NCBI RefSeq assembly: GCF_052060035.1
Contig: NZ_JBPOEA010000007.1
Coordinates: 1-64,000 of the forward strand
Source of the DNA: Fodinibius sp052060035
GTDB lineage: Bacteria > Bacteroidota > Rhodothermia > Balneolales > Balneolaceae
DNA: 64,000 bases
Direction: 5' to 3'
The notes below the pieces were generated by a model. The model did no database searches. It worked only from the letters and a program-made list of their open reading frames with translations, and was not told the origin of the DNA. The translations under genes and the position numbers were made by a program. Positions 51,891 through 61,815 of the stretch are shown here, piece after piece; position 1 is the stretch's first letter, and each line of letters starts with the position of its first letter.

Positions 51891-54800
51891 CTAATTAAGT
51901 TTTCGGGCCAAGACCACTGTTTTTTTGAATGTTCTGTCACTTCCCGAAGCACTGTCGTATGCTTCAAAAATGACGATATAGATACCGATTCTGTTGCGGC
52001 CGTTATCATCTTTACGGCCATCCCAAATAAGTTGTCCTTCAAATCCAGCTTTTTTACCGTCAGCAAGAGTACGCACCAAGCGCCCATAGCGATCATAAAT
52101 GCGAACTTTCATCAGATAATCCTGCTGATCCAGCTTATAGTTAATAAATAAGTTGTCTTCATACCCATCACCATCCGGGGAAAAGGGATTCGGCTCAAAG
52201 CTGATTCCGGTTTCTTCATTTATTTCAGCATTTTTTTGATAGATAGAATTTTCACTGTTCGGGGTGCCGCCTTTTTCGGTGACGCTGGAACCCCAGTTGG
52301 AATCATCATCGCTGGGACCACTGGGAGCGATACGCTCGAGGCTGATGCCCCGCGTATCAATAATGTTGGGATTATGCCAGCTTTCATCATAGAAGACCGA
52401 ATCAATGGTAGCTCCTGTACTGTCGGCGATGTAGATTGCATCATCAGACGAGGCCAAACTTAGACTGGACCGATCGGCCTGAATAATGGATTCCATGCTG
52501 GGCGACTCCAAATCAAAAAAGGTAGATGTGTGGCTCTCCTCAAAATTCGTGGCTTCATCGGCATAAATAAGGACATGACTCTGTGAAGGAACCCATTTTG
52601 CAGTTGTAGAAATCGGTTGAATATCGCGTATGTCTCCATTTTCATCCGGCTCATCATGTAAATACAACCCTTCGAGCGAAATAGCGTAATCTTGGGTATT
52701 TCGTAGTTCGATGTATTCACTCTGATCCGGAAGATTGTCGTCTGAGTCGCTCAAAGGATTGAACATAATCTCATTAATAACAAGATCGCCACGCTGCATT
52801 TTTTGCGCCACCGAAATTTCAGTGTTTTGGGTCATGTTCCCTTTTACATCACTAAGACTTTTAGCTCTGATCTTGGTGCTGTTAGCAGTGTTATTTTTTG
52901 TTTTGGAGGCCTCAAGAAGAATGAAATTAGCGTTGGTGGAATCAAATGCAGAAACTGAAAGTTGTTGATCTCCATAAAAAAAGGCTAACTCATCACTCAG
53001 TCGGATAAACTCGTTAAATCGAACTTCGAATGTTCCTTCTGTCAACACTTTTGAAAATATGATTTTCGGAGGGGCGGTATCTTCCAGAAACGAAATATTT
53101 TGGTTTCCGGCCGAGTTACCATCATTTGAACTGTTCATGTTCCAGTTTGAGGCATCATTGGAAGCTGCCAATGGGTCTTTACGTTCAAGAGAAGATCCAT
53201 CATTTTTTCCGCTCCAACTTTGGTAATAGCGCAATGAATCGATTGTTTTACTATTTTTATTTTTGATATAGATGTCATCGGGGGTGTTATTATTCAATGA
53301 TGGGAATCCACTTATTGCTACCCCATTGGATATGCCGGTAGCAAAATTTTGATTTCCGGTAAGGACGATAAAATCTCCGGCTTTGAGTTGCACGGGATTT
53401 TCAATGGTGGTTTCAGTGCTGTAATCTCCAATCTCCCAGTTTGTCAAATCAAAGTTTTTATCGGATGCATTGTAGAGTTCGATAAAATCTGCTTTGTTAC
53501 TGCTACCGGGGTCATACAAGATCTCATTTATAACAATTTCTCCGTATTGGGCAGTATCTATCTTTAGGTATTTAAACTCTTGGTTAGCGCTCATTAAGGT
53601 ATTTCCAAAAATGTCGGAGATATTCGAAACCGTAACCTCATAAGTCTGACCATCAACAAGTTCCTGTTCCAAGAATAGTGTCACCGTCTTGTTTTGAGCA
53701 GATATCAACTGTATCTCAATTGATGGAGAAAGTTGATAATTTTGTTTATTTGTCGCCGATGAGGGGGTTGGTTTTTCTGAAAAAAAGAGTTCAATCTTGT
53801 TGTTACCAATACTTGAAAGGTTTTCGAATGAAGGAGCCATTCGGTCTTGAAGCACTTCGTTTTGAGATCCCGGTGTGCCAAATCCATTGGGGGCATCTTC
53901 CCAGTTTTTACTGAATATCCCAGCGACCTGTGTCGTTCGTCGCTCGAGTGCAACTTCATCTCCGCCCCAGCCGGAGGAGTATTGCAGGGAATCCAGTAGG
54001 TTACCGTTTTGGTCCCGGATGATGATTTGGTCGCCACCATTGTTGAGGGCAGGAAAACCGCTCATGGTAACCAAAGAAATGTCGGGATGGTTGGTTAACA
54101 AGGTGTTATCAGGGGCAATAACCACAAAACTATCCGGAGGCACAATGAAGCGTGAATTGGTAATGGTTGCTCGAATTCCACGATTATCGCTCAACATCCA
54201 ACCACGCAGATCCAATGACTTTTCCGATTTGTTATAAATTTCAATGTATTCGGTACTTCGTGATGGTGGAACAAAATTAAATTCATTGATAAAAACGTCT
54301 CCTGAATTCGGATTAGAAACCTCATAATAGGTAAAAGTAGTATCCACCTCTGTCATTATATTGCCAAATAGATCGGCAATATTTTTAATAGTTAAGGTGT
54401 ATGTGATTGCGTTTTGTAACTGATCTTCAAGCGTTATAAAAGCAGTATCTGGAGCTGAAAATTGGCTATCTATTATATTATGAGAACTTGAAAGGGAGTA
54501 GTTATGAATATTTTCTACGGTATTTCTACTCAGTTGCTCCGAAAATATCACGGTTAATTCTGTACTATTTCGGATCTCAAATTCTTTAACAATGGGGGCA
54601 TCAAAATTAGGTTCAATTTTATTTTGGGAGCCGGGGGTACCAAAACCATTGGGGGCATCGCCCCAATTACTTCGATGAATGGCGGAAAGATCAAATGAAC
54701 GTCGTTCTAAAGCTACTTCATTAGTTATTCCCCAAGCATCGTTGTATCGCAGAGTGTCGAGGCGGGTGCCATCCGCGGTTCTAATAACAATATCATCACC

Positions 54801-57800
54801 TGTATTGTTGAGTGATGGAAAAGAACTTCCCATAGTAAGGAAAGTGATGTCTGGAAAACTACTTTTCAATGTATGATCTGGTGCAATAACAATAGTACTG
54901 TCGGGTGGTAGTATAAATTGTTGGTCCGCAATTGTTTGTCGATTACTGTTATTGTCATTGATGGTCCAATGTTGCAGGTCAAACGATTTTGTTGTCGTAT
55001 TACGGAGTTCTACGTATTCCGTAGATCCGGAAGGAGGGACCGACATGAATTCACTAATAAATACATCTCCGCTATCAGCCGTTGAAATTTTGAAGTAGGT
55101 GAACGACGTATCACGGTTGGATAATATGTTGCCGTAGATATCGTGAATACTATTGGTCGTAAACTGATAATTAACCGCGTTTTGCATAGTAGAAGCAAGG
55201 GTAAGAATAACAGAATGTTCTCCATTTGCTGAAGCTTGACTAATTTCAAGAGATTCGGAAAGTTGATAGTTATTTGGATTTTCCAGGGATTGTTGCAGTA
55301 TAGGTTCATTAAAATTGACTTCGATGGAGCTTGCATTTAAAATTTCCAAGGAAACGAGATCGGGTGGTGATTGGTCAGCCCCAATTTCATTAGCAGATCC
55401 TGGGGTTCCAAATTTGTTTGGAGTATTGCCCCAATTGCTTTGATAAGTGCCCGACACATCAGTAGTTCTACGTTCAAGTGCAATTTCATCACCACCCCAT
55501 TCAGAGGAATATTGCAGAGAATCCAGCAGAACGCCACTTTGGGTTCGGATGATAATTTGGTCTCCATTGTTGTTAAGGGCAGGAAAATGATGCATTGTGA
55601 TAAGAGCAATATCAGGATACTCCGATTCGATCGTGCTATCAGGGGCAAGAACCACAAAACTATCCGGAGGCACAATAAATTGATCATTCGAAACGGTAGC
55701 CTCAAAACCTTCCCTGTTGTCACTGAGGGTCCATCCCTGCAGGTCGAGGGATTTGTTGGAATCGTTATATAGTTCAATGTACTCAGTAGCTCCGGAAGGG
55801 GAAGCATACATGAATTCATTGATAGATACGTCACCGGAATCAACGGGAGAAATTTCGTAGTAAGTGAATGAAGTATCCGTTAATGGTAAAGAATTTTTAA
55901 AAAGATCTGAAACTCCTTCTATTAACAAGGTGTAAGTTGAGGCATTTTTTAGGGTACTGTCGATCGATAAAAATATGCTGTCCGGTGCAGAAAAAAGCGT
56001 CTCACTAATAATTAAATTACCCGAAAGTGAAAAGTTATTAAGATCTTTAGCTAAATCTGCGTCCAGATATTCTGAAAATATTAGGAGCAATTCTTGGTTA
56101 TTACGAATAACCAGATTTTCAAGTGTTGGTGGCTTTGTATCAGGTTTAACCTCATTTCGTGATCCGGGGGTACCAAATCCATTGGGTGCCTCTTCCCAGT
56201 TGCTTTGATAAATAGATGAAAGGTTGAATGAACGCCGCTCCAAAGCTACTTCATTGGTTCCCCAATTGTTTTGATATTGTAGTGAGTCAAGGCGGGTACC
56301 GTCGCCAGTTCTGATTACAATATTATCACTTGTGTTGTTGAGTGATGGAAAGGAACTTCCCATGGTAAGCAAAGTAATGTCAGGAAAGTCAGTCAACAAA
56401 GTTTGATCAGGCGTGATGATAACAGCACTGTCGGGTGGCAGTATAAATTGTTGGTCCGTAATTATTTGTCTATTACCGGTATTGTCATTGATGGTCCAAT
56501 GTTGTAGGTCAAATGATTTTGTAGTCGCATTACGGAGTTCCACGTATTCCGTAGATCCGGAGGGAGGAACCGACATGTATTCACTAATAAGTACATTTCC
56601 ACTATCTGCTGAAGAAATTTCATAGTAAGTAAATGTAGTATCTCGGTTGGATAGGGTATTGCTAAATATATCTTGAATACCATTGATTGTAAGTTGATAG
56701 TCAACAGCGTTTTGTAAAGAAGAAGCAAGGATAATAGACACAGATTGTTCTCCGCTTGCTACTGCCTGTTCGATGGAAATAGAACCAGAAAGCTGATAGT
56801 TGTTTATATCTTCCAGCGATTGTTGCTGGAGCAGTTCATTAAAATCAATTACTATGGAATTACTGCTTGTAATGTTGAGGTTTGTAAGGTTGGGCGGAGT
56901 TTGATCTGCTTCGATATTATTCCCAGAACCTGGTGTGCCAAATCCATTGGGGGCATCGCCCCAGTTATTATGATAGATCGCGGGGACGTCAATAGAACGG
57001 CGCTCTAATGCTACCTCGTCATTGCCCCAGTTCGAAGAATAGCTGAGTGAATCCAACAATGTCCCATTGCTATCCCGAATAGTTATGTTATCACCACCGT
57101 TATTTAGCGACGGGAAGCCTCCCATGATTATAGTGGCACGTTCAGGGTAATTAGATTCCAGAGTATTATTTTGGGTAATCACTACAAAGTTATCGGGCGG
57201 TACGATAAATTGTGAATTGGTAATTAGATCCTGATTCTGTCTGGTATCACTGAGGGTCCATCCCTGCAAGTCGAGTGACTTTGAAGAGCGGTTATAAATC
57301 TCAATATATTCTGAGCTATTTGATGGCGGAGCCGACATAAACTCATTAATGGCAACATCTCCAGAGTCAACGGGTGTGGGGTTGTAAAAAGTAAATGATG
57401 AATCAGTGGGAGTTATTGTATTTCCGAATATATCGGTGATATTTTCGATAGATAAATTGTAAGTGGTATTATTTTGCAAACTGTTGTCAAGTGGCAAGCG
57501 TACTGTATCAGGTGAGGAAAAAATTGCATTTGCAATCGAAACCCCGTTAGATAGGTTGTAATTACTTGGATCTTCTGCTGTAGCTTGCTTCGGTTGTTCC
57601 GAAAAGGTAATGGTAAGCTGATTTTGCTGAATCGAAAGCGATTGTAGTTTAGGAGGAGTAGTATCTGTTGCTACTTCATTGGCAGATCCTGGAGTTCCAA
57701 AGCCGTTAGGATTATTGGCCCAATTGTTTTGGTATGTGCCTGAAACATTAACGGCGCGACGTTCCAGTGCGACTTCATCACCGCCCCAGCCGGAGGAATA

Positions 57801-59831
57801 TTGTAGAGAATCCAGCAGGCTACCGTTCTGGTCCCGAATGATAATTTGGTCGCCGCCATTATTAAGGGCAGGAAAACCGCTCATGGTAACCAAAGAAATG
57901 TCGGGATGGTTGGTTAATAAGGTGTTATCAGGAGTAAGAACCACAAAACTATCCGGAGGTACAATAAATTGATCACTTGAAATGGTAGCCTCAAAATCTT
58001 CCCTGTTGTCACTTAGTATCCAGTTTTGAATATCAATTGATTTGTTGGAGTGGTTGTAAAGCTCGATATATTCGGAGCTGGTTGACGGCGGCGCATACAT
58101 TACTTCATTTATTACCACATCGCCTGAATCTGCGGGAGATGGATCATAAAATGTAAAAGAGGTATCGGTGGGGGTGATGGTATTGTCAAAAATATCTTTT
58201 GTATTATCAATAGAAAGGGTATAGGTCTGAGCATCTTGAAGAGTTGAACCCAATAAAAGTTCTACGGTGTCAGCTGCTGTTTGATTAACGGATGATATGC
58301 TATTATTGGTGATACTATAACTGCCGGTTTGATCAAGGCGCTCACCAAAAACAAGTTGAAGATTTTGGGCAGATAGAATATACAGACCAGTAAGTTTTGG
58401 AGGCGAATTATCAGGAGCTATCTCGTTAGCGGTGCCAGGTGTACCGCCATCGGGATGGGGAGAATCTCCCCAATTTTCTTGGTAAATGCTTGATGTTGAC
58501 GACGATCGCCGTTCCAGAGCTACATCTGTGCCACCCCAGTTTGAATTATATGTTAGTGAATCTACTTTAGCTCCAGCATTAGTGATTAATTGTACGGCAT
58601 CAGGAGTTGTATTATTGAGAGCAGGGAAAGTGGTTTGGTGGTAGGATCTATTTCCAAAAAGGTTATAAAGTACCGTGGTATCGGCAGAAATAACCAGAAA
58701 ACTGTTAGGTTCTATGGGGATCGGATCCGATCCTAAACTGGAACTACTGTTATTATCAGCAATTTGCCAGTCGGCAAGATTTAGATACTTATTACTGGTG
58801 TTTTTTATTTCAATGTACTCTTCATTGATCGTCGTTGGATAATCATAAGCAAATTCGTTGATGACGAGGTCTCCATCCGTATAGGCGTCAAAAAACTGAA
58901 ACTTAAAATCTATATTGGAATCGATGGCATTTCCTTCACTGTCCTTAATATCGTTGACAGTCAGGGCATATCCCCCGCCGGGGATAGGATCGTTATAAAT
59001 TAGTTGAACAAGGTTGCCTGAAGTACTGATGTTATCTGGATTGCCGATATTGGGCGAAATGATAAAATCAGATGTTTGAATACTGGCCGGGTCAACGTCC
59101 AGATTAAAAGAGACCTCAATGGTTTGATTATCTACAACGGTAACCTCTTGAATGTCCAATGGAGGATTAATTTTTGTGACTTTTATATCATCATATTCAA
59201 AGCCCGTGGAACGAGAACCAATATATTTACTGAAAAGACCAATAAATATATTGGTTGAATAGGTGTTATCATTTGCAGTTCCTTGCGAAATAAATGAAGT
59301 GCCACCACTAGGGTCAGCAAACAATTCCCATTCCCCGTTTATGTTTCGTGTAGCTTTAATCCGTACATTGACGGAACTTGAACCAACCAAGCCATCAGTA
59401 CCATCAATAATTTTCGAGGCGTTGTTGCCATCTTGACGGTATAGGCTTACTTCGTCTGGAGTATTCCCTACCTCAATATAATAGCCATTCACATTACTCT
59501 TTATGGACTCAGTATCTGAAATAATATAAAATCGGGCTAAGCTTGTACTTGAAGTGGCAAAGTCCATGTTTATAAGAGCTTCCCATTCTCCATAAGCAGC
59601 TGATGAAGTAGTACCAATTACGGCTTCATCAGCTACTGCCGGAGCGTCAAGCTGAAGCGTATTTGATGCATCAACAATATGCTTGGATTCTTTGTCAGTC
59701 CAAGTAGGGTTATTAGTATAATCTCCGTCACTAAAACTTTCATCAATGATGATTGTTTGAGCGAAGAGGGATGATGTAATAGAAATGAAAATCCCAATGA
59801 AAAGGAAAACCAACTTAGTTTTGTATTCCAT
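51891..59831 (-). CDS. Giant secreted multidomain protein with nine lamin-tail domains
   Basis: A 2646-residue protein. Residues 1-25 are a signal peptide (MEYKTKLVFLFIGI...SLFAQ), then a concanavalin/LamG-like domain (about 26-222), nine consecutive units of Ig-like (SbsA/Big_5 type) plus lamin-tail domain, about 253 residues each (about 222-2530), and a C-terminal FlgD/CHU_C-like Ig domain (EPNPFSPDGDGYEDNLF ... FKKTVVLARKLN), resembling type IX secretion cargo tails. I place the start at 59831 because the frame upstream lacks a signal peptide and overlaps a hairpin. Each lamin-tail unit carries GDVxINEFM, EYIELYN and GFGTPGSANE. Function is unknown; cell-surface adhesion or structural roles are an inference. 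Confidence 0.85.
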   Translation of the reverse strand: MEYKTKLVFLFIGIFISITSSLFAQTIIIDESFSDGDYTNNPTWTDKESKHIVDASNTLQLDAPAVADEAVIGTTSSAAYGEWEALINMDFATSSTSLARFYIISDTESIKSNVNGYYIEVGNTPDEVSLYRQDGNNASKIIDGTDGLVGSSSVNVRIKATRNINGEWELFADPSGGTSFISQGTANDNTYSTNIFIGLFSKYIGSRSTGFEYDDIKVTKINPPLDIQEVTVVDNQTIEVSFNLDVDPASIQTSDFIISPNIGNPDNISTSGNLVQLIYNDPIPGGGYALTVNDIKDSEGNAIDSNIDFKFQFFDAYTDGDLVINEFAYDYPTTINEEYIEIKNTSNKYLNLADWQIADNNSSSSLGSDPIPIEPNSFLVISADTTVLYNLFGNRSYHQTTFPALNNTTPDAVQLITNAGAKVDSLTYNSNWGGTDVALERRSSSTSSIYQENWGDSPHPDGGTPGTANEIAPDNSPPKLTGLYILSAQNLQLVFGERLDQTGSYSITNNSISSVNQTAADTVELLLGSTLQDAQTYTLSIDNTKDIFDNTITPTDTSFTFYDPSPADSGDVVINEVMYAPPSTSSEYIELYNHSNKSIDIQNWILSDNREDFEATISSDQFIVPPDSFVVLTPDNTLLTNHPDISLVTMSGFPALNNGGDQIIIRDQNGSLLDSLQYSSGWGGDEVALERRAVNVSGTYQNNWANNPNGFGTPGSANEVATDTTPPKLQSLSIQQNQLTITFSEQPKQATAEDPSNYNLSNGVSIANAIFSSPDTVRLPLDNSLQNNTTYNLSIENITDIFGNTITPTDSSFTFYNPTPVDSGDVAINEFMSAPPSNSSEYIEIYNRSSKSLDLQGWTLSDTRQNQDLITNSQFIVPPDNFVVITQNNTLESNYPERATIIMGGFPSLNNGGDNITIRDSNGTLLDSLSYSSNWGNDEVALERRSIDVPAIYHNNWGDAPNGFGTPGSGNNIEADQTPPNLTNLNITSSNSIVIDFNELLQQQSLEDINNYQLSGSISIEQAVASGEQSVSIILASSLQNAVDYQLTINGIQDIFSNTLSNRDTTFTYYEISSADSGNVLISEYMSVPPSGSTEYVELRNATTKSFDLQHWTINDNTGNRQIITDQQFILPPDSAVIITPDQTLLTDFPDITLLTMGSSFPSLNNTSDNIVIRTGDGTRLDSLQYQNNWGTNEVALERRSFNLSSIYQSNWEEAPNGFGTPGSRNEVKPDTKPPTLENLVIRNNQELLLIFSEYLDADLAKDLNNFSLSGNLIISETLFSAPDSIFLSIDSTLKNASTYTLLIEGVSDLFKNSLPLTDTSFTYYEISPVDSGDVSINEFMYASPSGATEYIELYNDSNKSLDLQGWTLSDNREGFEATVSNDQFIVPPDSFVVLAPDSTIESEYPDIALITMHHFPALNNNGDQIIIRTQSGVLLDSLQYSSEWGGDEIALERRTTDVSGTYQSNWGNTPNKFGTPGSANEIGADQSPPDLVSLEILNASSIEVNFNEPILQQSLENPNNYQLSESLEISQASANGEHSVILTLASTMQNAVNYQFTTNSIHDIYGNILSNRDTSFTYFKISTADSGDVFISEFMSVPPSGSTEYVELRNTTTKSFDLQHWTINDNNSNRQTIADQQFILPPDSTIVIAPDHTLKSSFPDITFLTMGSSFPSLNNTGDDIVIRTADGTRLDTLRYNDAWGITNEVALERRSFDLSAIHRSNWGDAPNGFGTPGSQNKIEPNFDAPIVKEFEIRNSTELTVIFSEQLSRNTVENIHNYSLSSSHNIIDSQFSAPDTAFITLEDQLQNAITYTLTIKNIADLFGNIMTEVDTTFTYYEVSNPNSGDVFINEFNFVPPSRSTEYIEIYNKSEKSLDLRGWMLSDNRGIRATITNSRFIVPPDSFVVIAPDNTLLTNHPDISLVTMSGFPALNNGGDQIIIRDQNGNLLDSLQYSSGWGGDEVALERRTTQVAGIFSKNWEDAPNGFGTPGSQNEVLQDRMAPSFENLSSIGNNKIELFFSEKPTPSSATNKQNYQLSPSIEIQLISAQNKTVTLFLEQELVDGQTYEVTVSNISDIFGNTLMSANQEFKYLKIDTAQYGEIVINEILYDPGSSNKADFIELYNASDKNFDLTNWEIGDYSTETTIENPVQLKAGDFIVLTGNQNFATGISNGVAISGFPSLNNNTPDDIYIKNKNSKTIDSLRYYQSWSGKNDGSSLERKDPLAASNDASNWNMNSSNDGNSAGNQNISFLEDTAPPKIIFSKVLTEGTFEVRFNEFIRLSDELAFFYGDQQLSVSAFDSTNANFILLEASKTKNNTANSTKIRAKSLSDVKGNMTQNTEISVAQKMQRGDLVINEIMFNPLSDSDDNLPDQSEYIELRNTQDYAISLEGLYLHDEPDENGDIRDIQPISTTAKWVPSQSHVLIYADEATNFEESHTSTFFDLESPSMESIIQADRSSLSLASSDDAIYIADSTGATIDSVFYDESWHNPNIIDTRGISLERIAPSGPSDDDSNWGSSVTEKGGTPNSENSIYQKNAEINEETGISFEPNPFSPDGDGYEDNLFINYKLDQQDYLMKVRIYDRYGRLVRTLADGKKAGFEGQLIWDGRKDDNGRNRIGIYIVIFEAYDSASGSDRTFKKTVVLARKLN
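52240..59165 (-). repeat. Array of nine intragenic Ig + lamin-tail modules, period about 760 bp
   Basis: Module starts (the 'PP' before each Ig domain) lie near 59165, 58405, 57660, 56900, 56135, 55375, 54600, 53840 and 53075, a regular spacing of 745-775 bp. Modules 1, 8 and 9 are the most divergent; modules 2-7 are the most alike. The longest identical tract I found is 53 bp, at 54046-54098 and 57865-57917 (modules 7 and 2). Confidence 0.8.
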
Positions 59832-59904
59832 ACCGATTTGCTTGATGAATAGTCTGCCAGAAGAATAATAGAGCAGATTATGAACCCCCAATAATTCCTT
59901 CAAC

Positions 59905-59944
59905 GCAAAAAAAGAGGGTGAAACTGTTATCCACAGCTTCACCC
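59905..59944 (-). terminator. Terminator-like hairpin in the 5' leader of the lamin-tail gene
   Basis: Read on the minus strand, GGGTGAAGCTGT-GGATA-ACAGTTTCACCC (29 nt, 12 pairs, one G.U) is followed by TC and seven T. On the plus strand the same pair is A.C, so the minus strand is the relevant one. It sits 73 bp upstream of the lamin-tail ATG, within its expected leader, so it may be an attenuator or the end of a short RNA. Confidence 0.65.
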
Positions 59945-60095
59945 CGGAAGGACATTTGATATTGCTCTCTATTTCAACGGCTTATACGCTTTTATGCGTT
60001 TCTGTTAGTAAGACCATTGAGATCATAAATCCTTACAAAATTTTTCCAGAAATTTTCTATACTTATTATTCAATGTTTAATTAATGTGATATAGT

Positions 60096-60509
60096 TTGAT
60101 GAATTACTCCTCTAATCCTTCCGTACCGGTTGAAATATCCAATATTAAGCACGGCTTGCAAGTGGCCAAGGGGCTGATGAAAGTGAAAGAAGACGGACTC
60201 CATTTGGAATTTGAGGTGAAAGATAGTTTTGTGGGGATCATAAAATCCGGTGTTCAATCGGCGGTTATTTCTTATGCTGATCTGGAAGACTTGCGTTTTG
60301 AAAAGGGGTGGTGGAATGGCAGCCTCATTTTAGAAGGCAGTTCCATGAAAGTGTTCGAAGATCTTCCGGGAAGTGAGCAGGGACGGTTAAAATTCAAAAT
60401 AAAACGATCTGATCGGGGTGATGCCCAAAATGCGGTATCTTCGGCTCGGGTTCATCTCTCTGAACATAAGCTTGAACAAATGGAAAAAAGAGATGCTGAG
60501 GAAAGATAA
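60096..60509 (+). CDS. Small soluble protein of unknown function
   Basis: A 137-residue protein without signal peptide or membrane segment. It is mostly predicted beta strand (VKEDGLHLEFEVKDSF; YADLEDLRFEKGWWNG; LKFKIKRSDRGD), with a C-terminal helix rich in Glu and Arg. The fold may be PH-like, but this is not certain. It is encoded divergently from the giant gene. A start at either of two adjacent ATG codons (60096 or 60099) is possible. Confidence 0.6.
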   Translation: MMNYSSNPSVPVEISNIKHGLQVAKGLMKVKEDGLHLEFEVKDSFVGIIKSGVQSAVISYADLEDLRFEKGWWNGSLILEGSSMKVFEDLPGSEQGRLKFKIKRSDRGDAQNAVSSARVHLSEHKLEQMEKRDAEER

Positions 60510-60552
60510 TATAAAAAGAAAATCCTGTCAGAGTTGAGGGCTCTAACAGGAT
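60510..60552 (-). terminator. Terminator of asd
   Basis: A stem of ATCCTGT with ACAGGAT (60522-60528 and 60546-60552) plus an inner AGAG/CTCT, interrupted by one pair that is C.A on the plus strand and G.U on the minus strand. It is followed on the minus strand by a T-rich tail (complement of 60510-60521). It lies 28 bp after the asd stop. Confidence 0.85.
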
Positions 60553-60580
60553 GAAATATCATGTGAACAGATGTTAATTA

Positions 60581-61639
60581 TTAGCTGATAAATCCTTTGG
60601 CAGTTAAGAGTTCGGCATTGAGAATAGCTCCGCCGGCCGCTCCTCGGATGGTGTTGTGTGCCATTGTCACATACCCCAAATCCATGACAGTACCTTCGCG
60701 AAGTCGTCCCACCGCCGTTTGCATTCCGCCTTCCCGATCGGCATGGAGACGGGGCTGGGGATAGCGATCTTCTTTATAAAGCCGAACTGGATTTTTGGGC
60801 GATGAGAGTAACTCTAAATTGGCAATGGGATTCTTCCAATTGGTAAATGCTTCTTCGGCTTCTTCAATTGATGAAGGAGCATTTTTCAGTTTCACTGATG
60901 CCGAAAGTAGGTGTCCCTCGATGGTCGGAACTCGCACAGCCGTTGCTTGGATCTTAAAATCATTAAAGGCAATAGTATCGTCTGACAGAGTCCCCAGAAC
61001 TTTGGTGGCTTCGGTCTGCACTTTGGGTTCTTCTCCACCAATATAGGGCACCACATTTGCCACAATATCCATGCTTGAAACACCGGGGTAGCCGGCCCCC
61101 GAAACGGACTGCATTGATGTAACGATCAGCGAATCAATACCGAAGGCATCATGTAAGGGTTTTAAAGACATTGAAAGAGGTACGGAAACGCAATTGGGGT
61201 TGGTGACGATCCATCCATTGCCTTCGGGATCGAAGCTTTGCTTTTTAATTAATTCTGCATGGTCAGGATTTACTTCGGGCACTAGCAATGGAACCTGGTC
61301 ATGCATGCGATAGTTTTTTGCATTGGATATGACAGGGATGCCTGCTTCGGCGAAGTTCTTTTCGATATCACCGGCAACGGAGGAATCCAATCCGGAAAAA
61401 ACAAAATCGACGCCTTTGAATTCTTCGGGAGCACATGCTTTGACTTTCAGGTTAGCTGATGCAGAGGGCAGTTCGGTCTTTTCAATCCAGTGGACGGCCT
61501 GTTTGTACTTCTTTCCAGCGGAGCGTTTGGAAGCGCCCAATGCTTTTATGGTAAACCACGGGTGATTTTCTAAGAGACGAATAAACTTTTGTCCGACAGC
61601 GCCGGTAGCTCCGAGTACGCCAACCTGATACGAATCCAT
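60581..61639 (-). CDS. asd: Aspartate-semialdehyde dehydrogenase, archaeal/fungal type
   Basis: Reduces aspartyl phosphate to aspartate semialdehyde in the Lys, Met and Thr pathways; it also feeds diaminopimelate for peptidoglycan. The 352-residue protein has the NADP loop GVLGATGAVGQKFI, the catalytic Cys in TNPNCVSVPLSMSL, and the later SMQSVSGAGYPGVSS. The insertion pattern is that of the archaeal/fungal subgroup. It is transcribed away from glyS. Confidence 0.95.
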   Translation of the reverse strand: MDSYQVGVLGATGAVGQKFIRLLENHPWFTIKALGASKRSAGKKYKQAVHWIEKTELPSASANLKVKACAPEEFKGVDFVFSGLDSSVAGDIEKNFAEAGIPVISNAKNYRMHDQVPLLVPEVNPDHAELIKKQSFDPEGNGWIVTNPNCVSVPLSMSLKPLHDAFGIDSLIVTSMQSVSGAGYPGVSSMDIVANVVPYIGGEEPKVQTEATKVLGTLSDDTIAFNDFKIQATAVRVPTIEGHLLSASVKLKNAPSSIEEAEEAFTNWKNPIANLELLSSPKNPVRLYKEDRYPQPRLHADREGGMQTAVGRLREGTVMDLGYVTMAHNTIRGAAGGAILNAELLTAKGFIS

Positions 61640-61765
61640 AATGTTGTTGATTAGGTAAACTTATTAAGTGTTAGGATAAATAAAAGGAATGAGGGAAGAA
61701 TCATTCCTTTTAGAACGGGCAAAAATACACATAAAAGGATAATTAATTAAAGCAGTAATTTTTTC

Positions 61766-61773
61766 TATCTTTG
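61766..61773 (+). promoter_or_regulatory. TAnnTTTG -7 element of glyS
   Basis: TATCTTTG matches TAnnTTTG exactly, 42 nt before the ATG at 61816. A clear -33 TTG is lacking (TTA at the expected place). The element overlaps the alternative TTG start at 61771, which argues for translation from 61816. Confidence 0.45.
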
Positions 61774-61815
61774 GGCATCTCAAAATCATTGTTTAACCTA
61801 AATTTTAGCACGTAC

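Noticed and set aside
52240..59165. CRISPR-like or transposon interpretation of the repeated DNA in the giant gene
   Set aside because: The period is about 760 bp, the frame is kept throughout, and the repeat encodes protein domains.
59832..59942. N-terminal extension of the giant lamin-tail protein
   Set aside because: The frame stays open to 59942 with a GTG start, but that start lies in the stem of the terminator-like hairpin and the 37 extra residues hide the signal peptide that begins at 59831.
61771..61815. Upstream TTG start for glyS
   Set aside because: It overlaps the TATCTTTG promoter element; ATG 61816 begins the conserved N-terminus.
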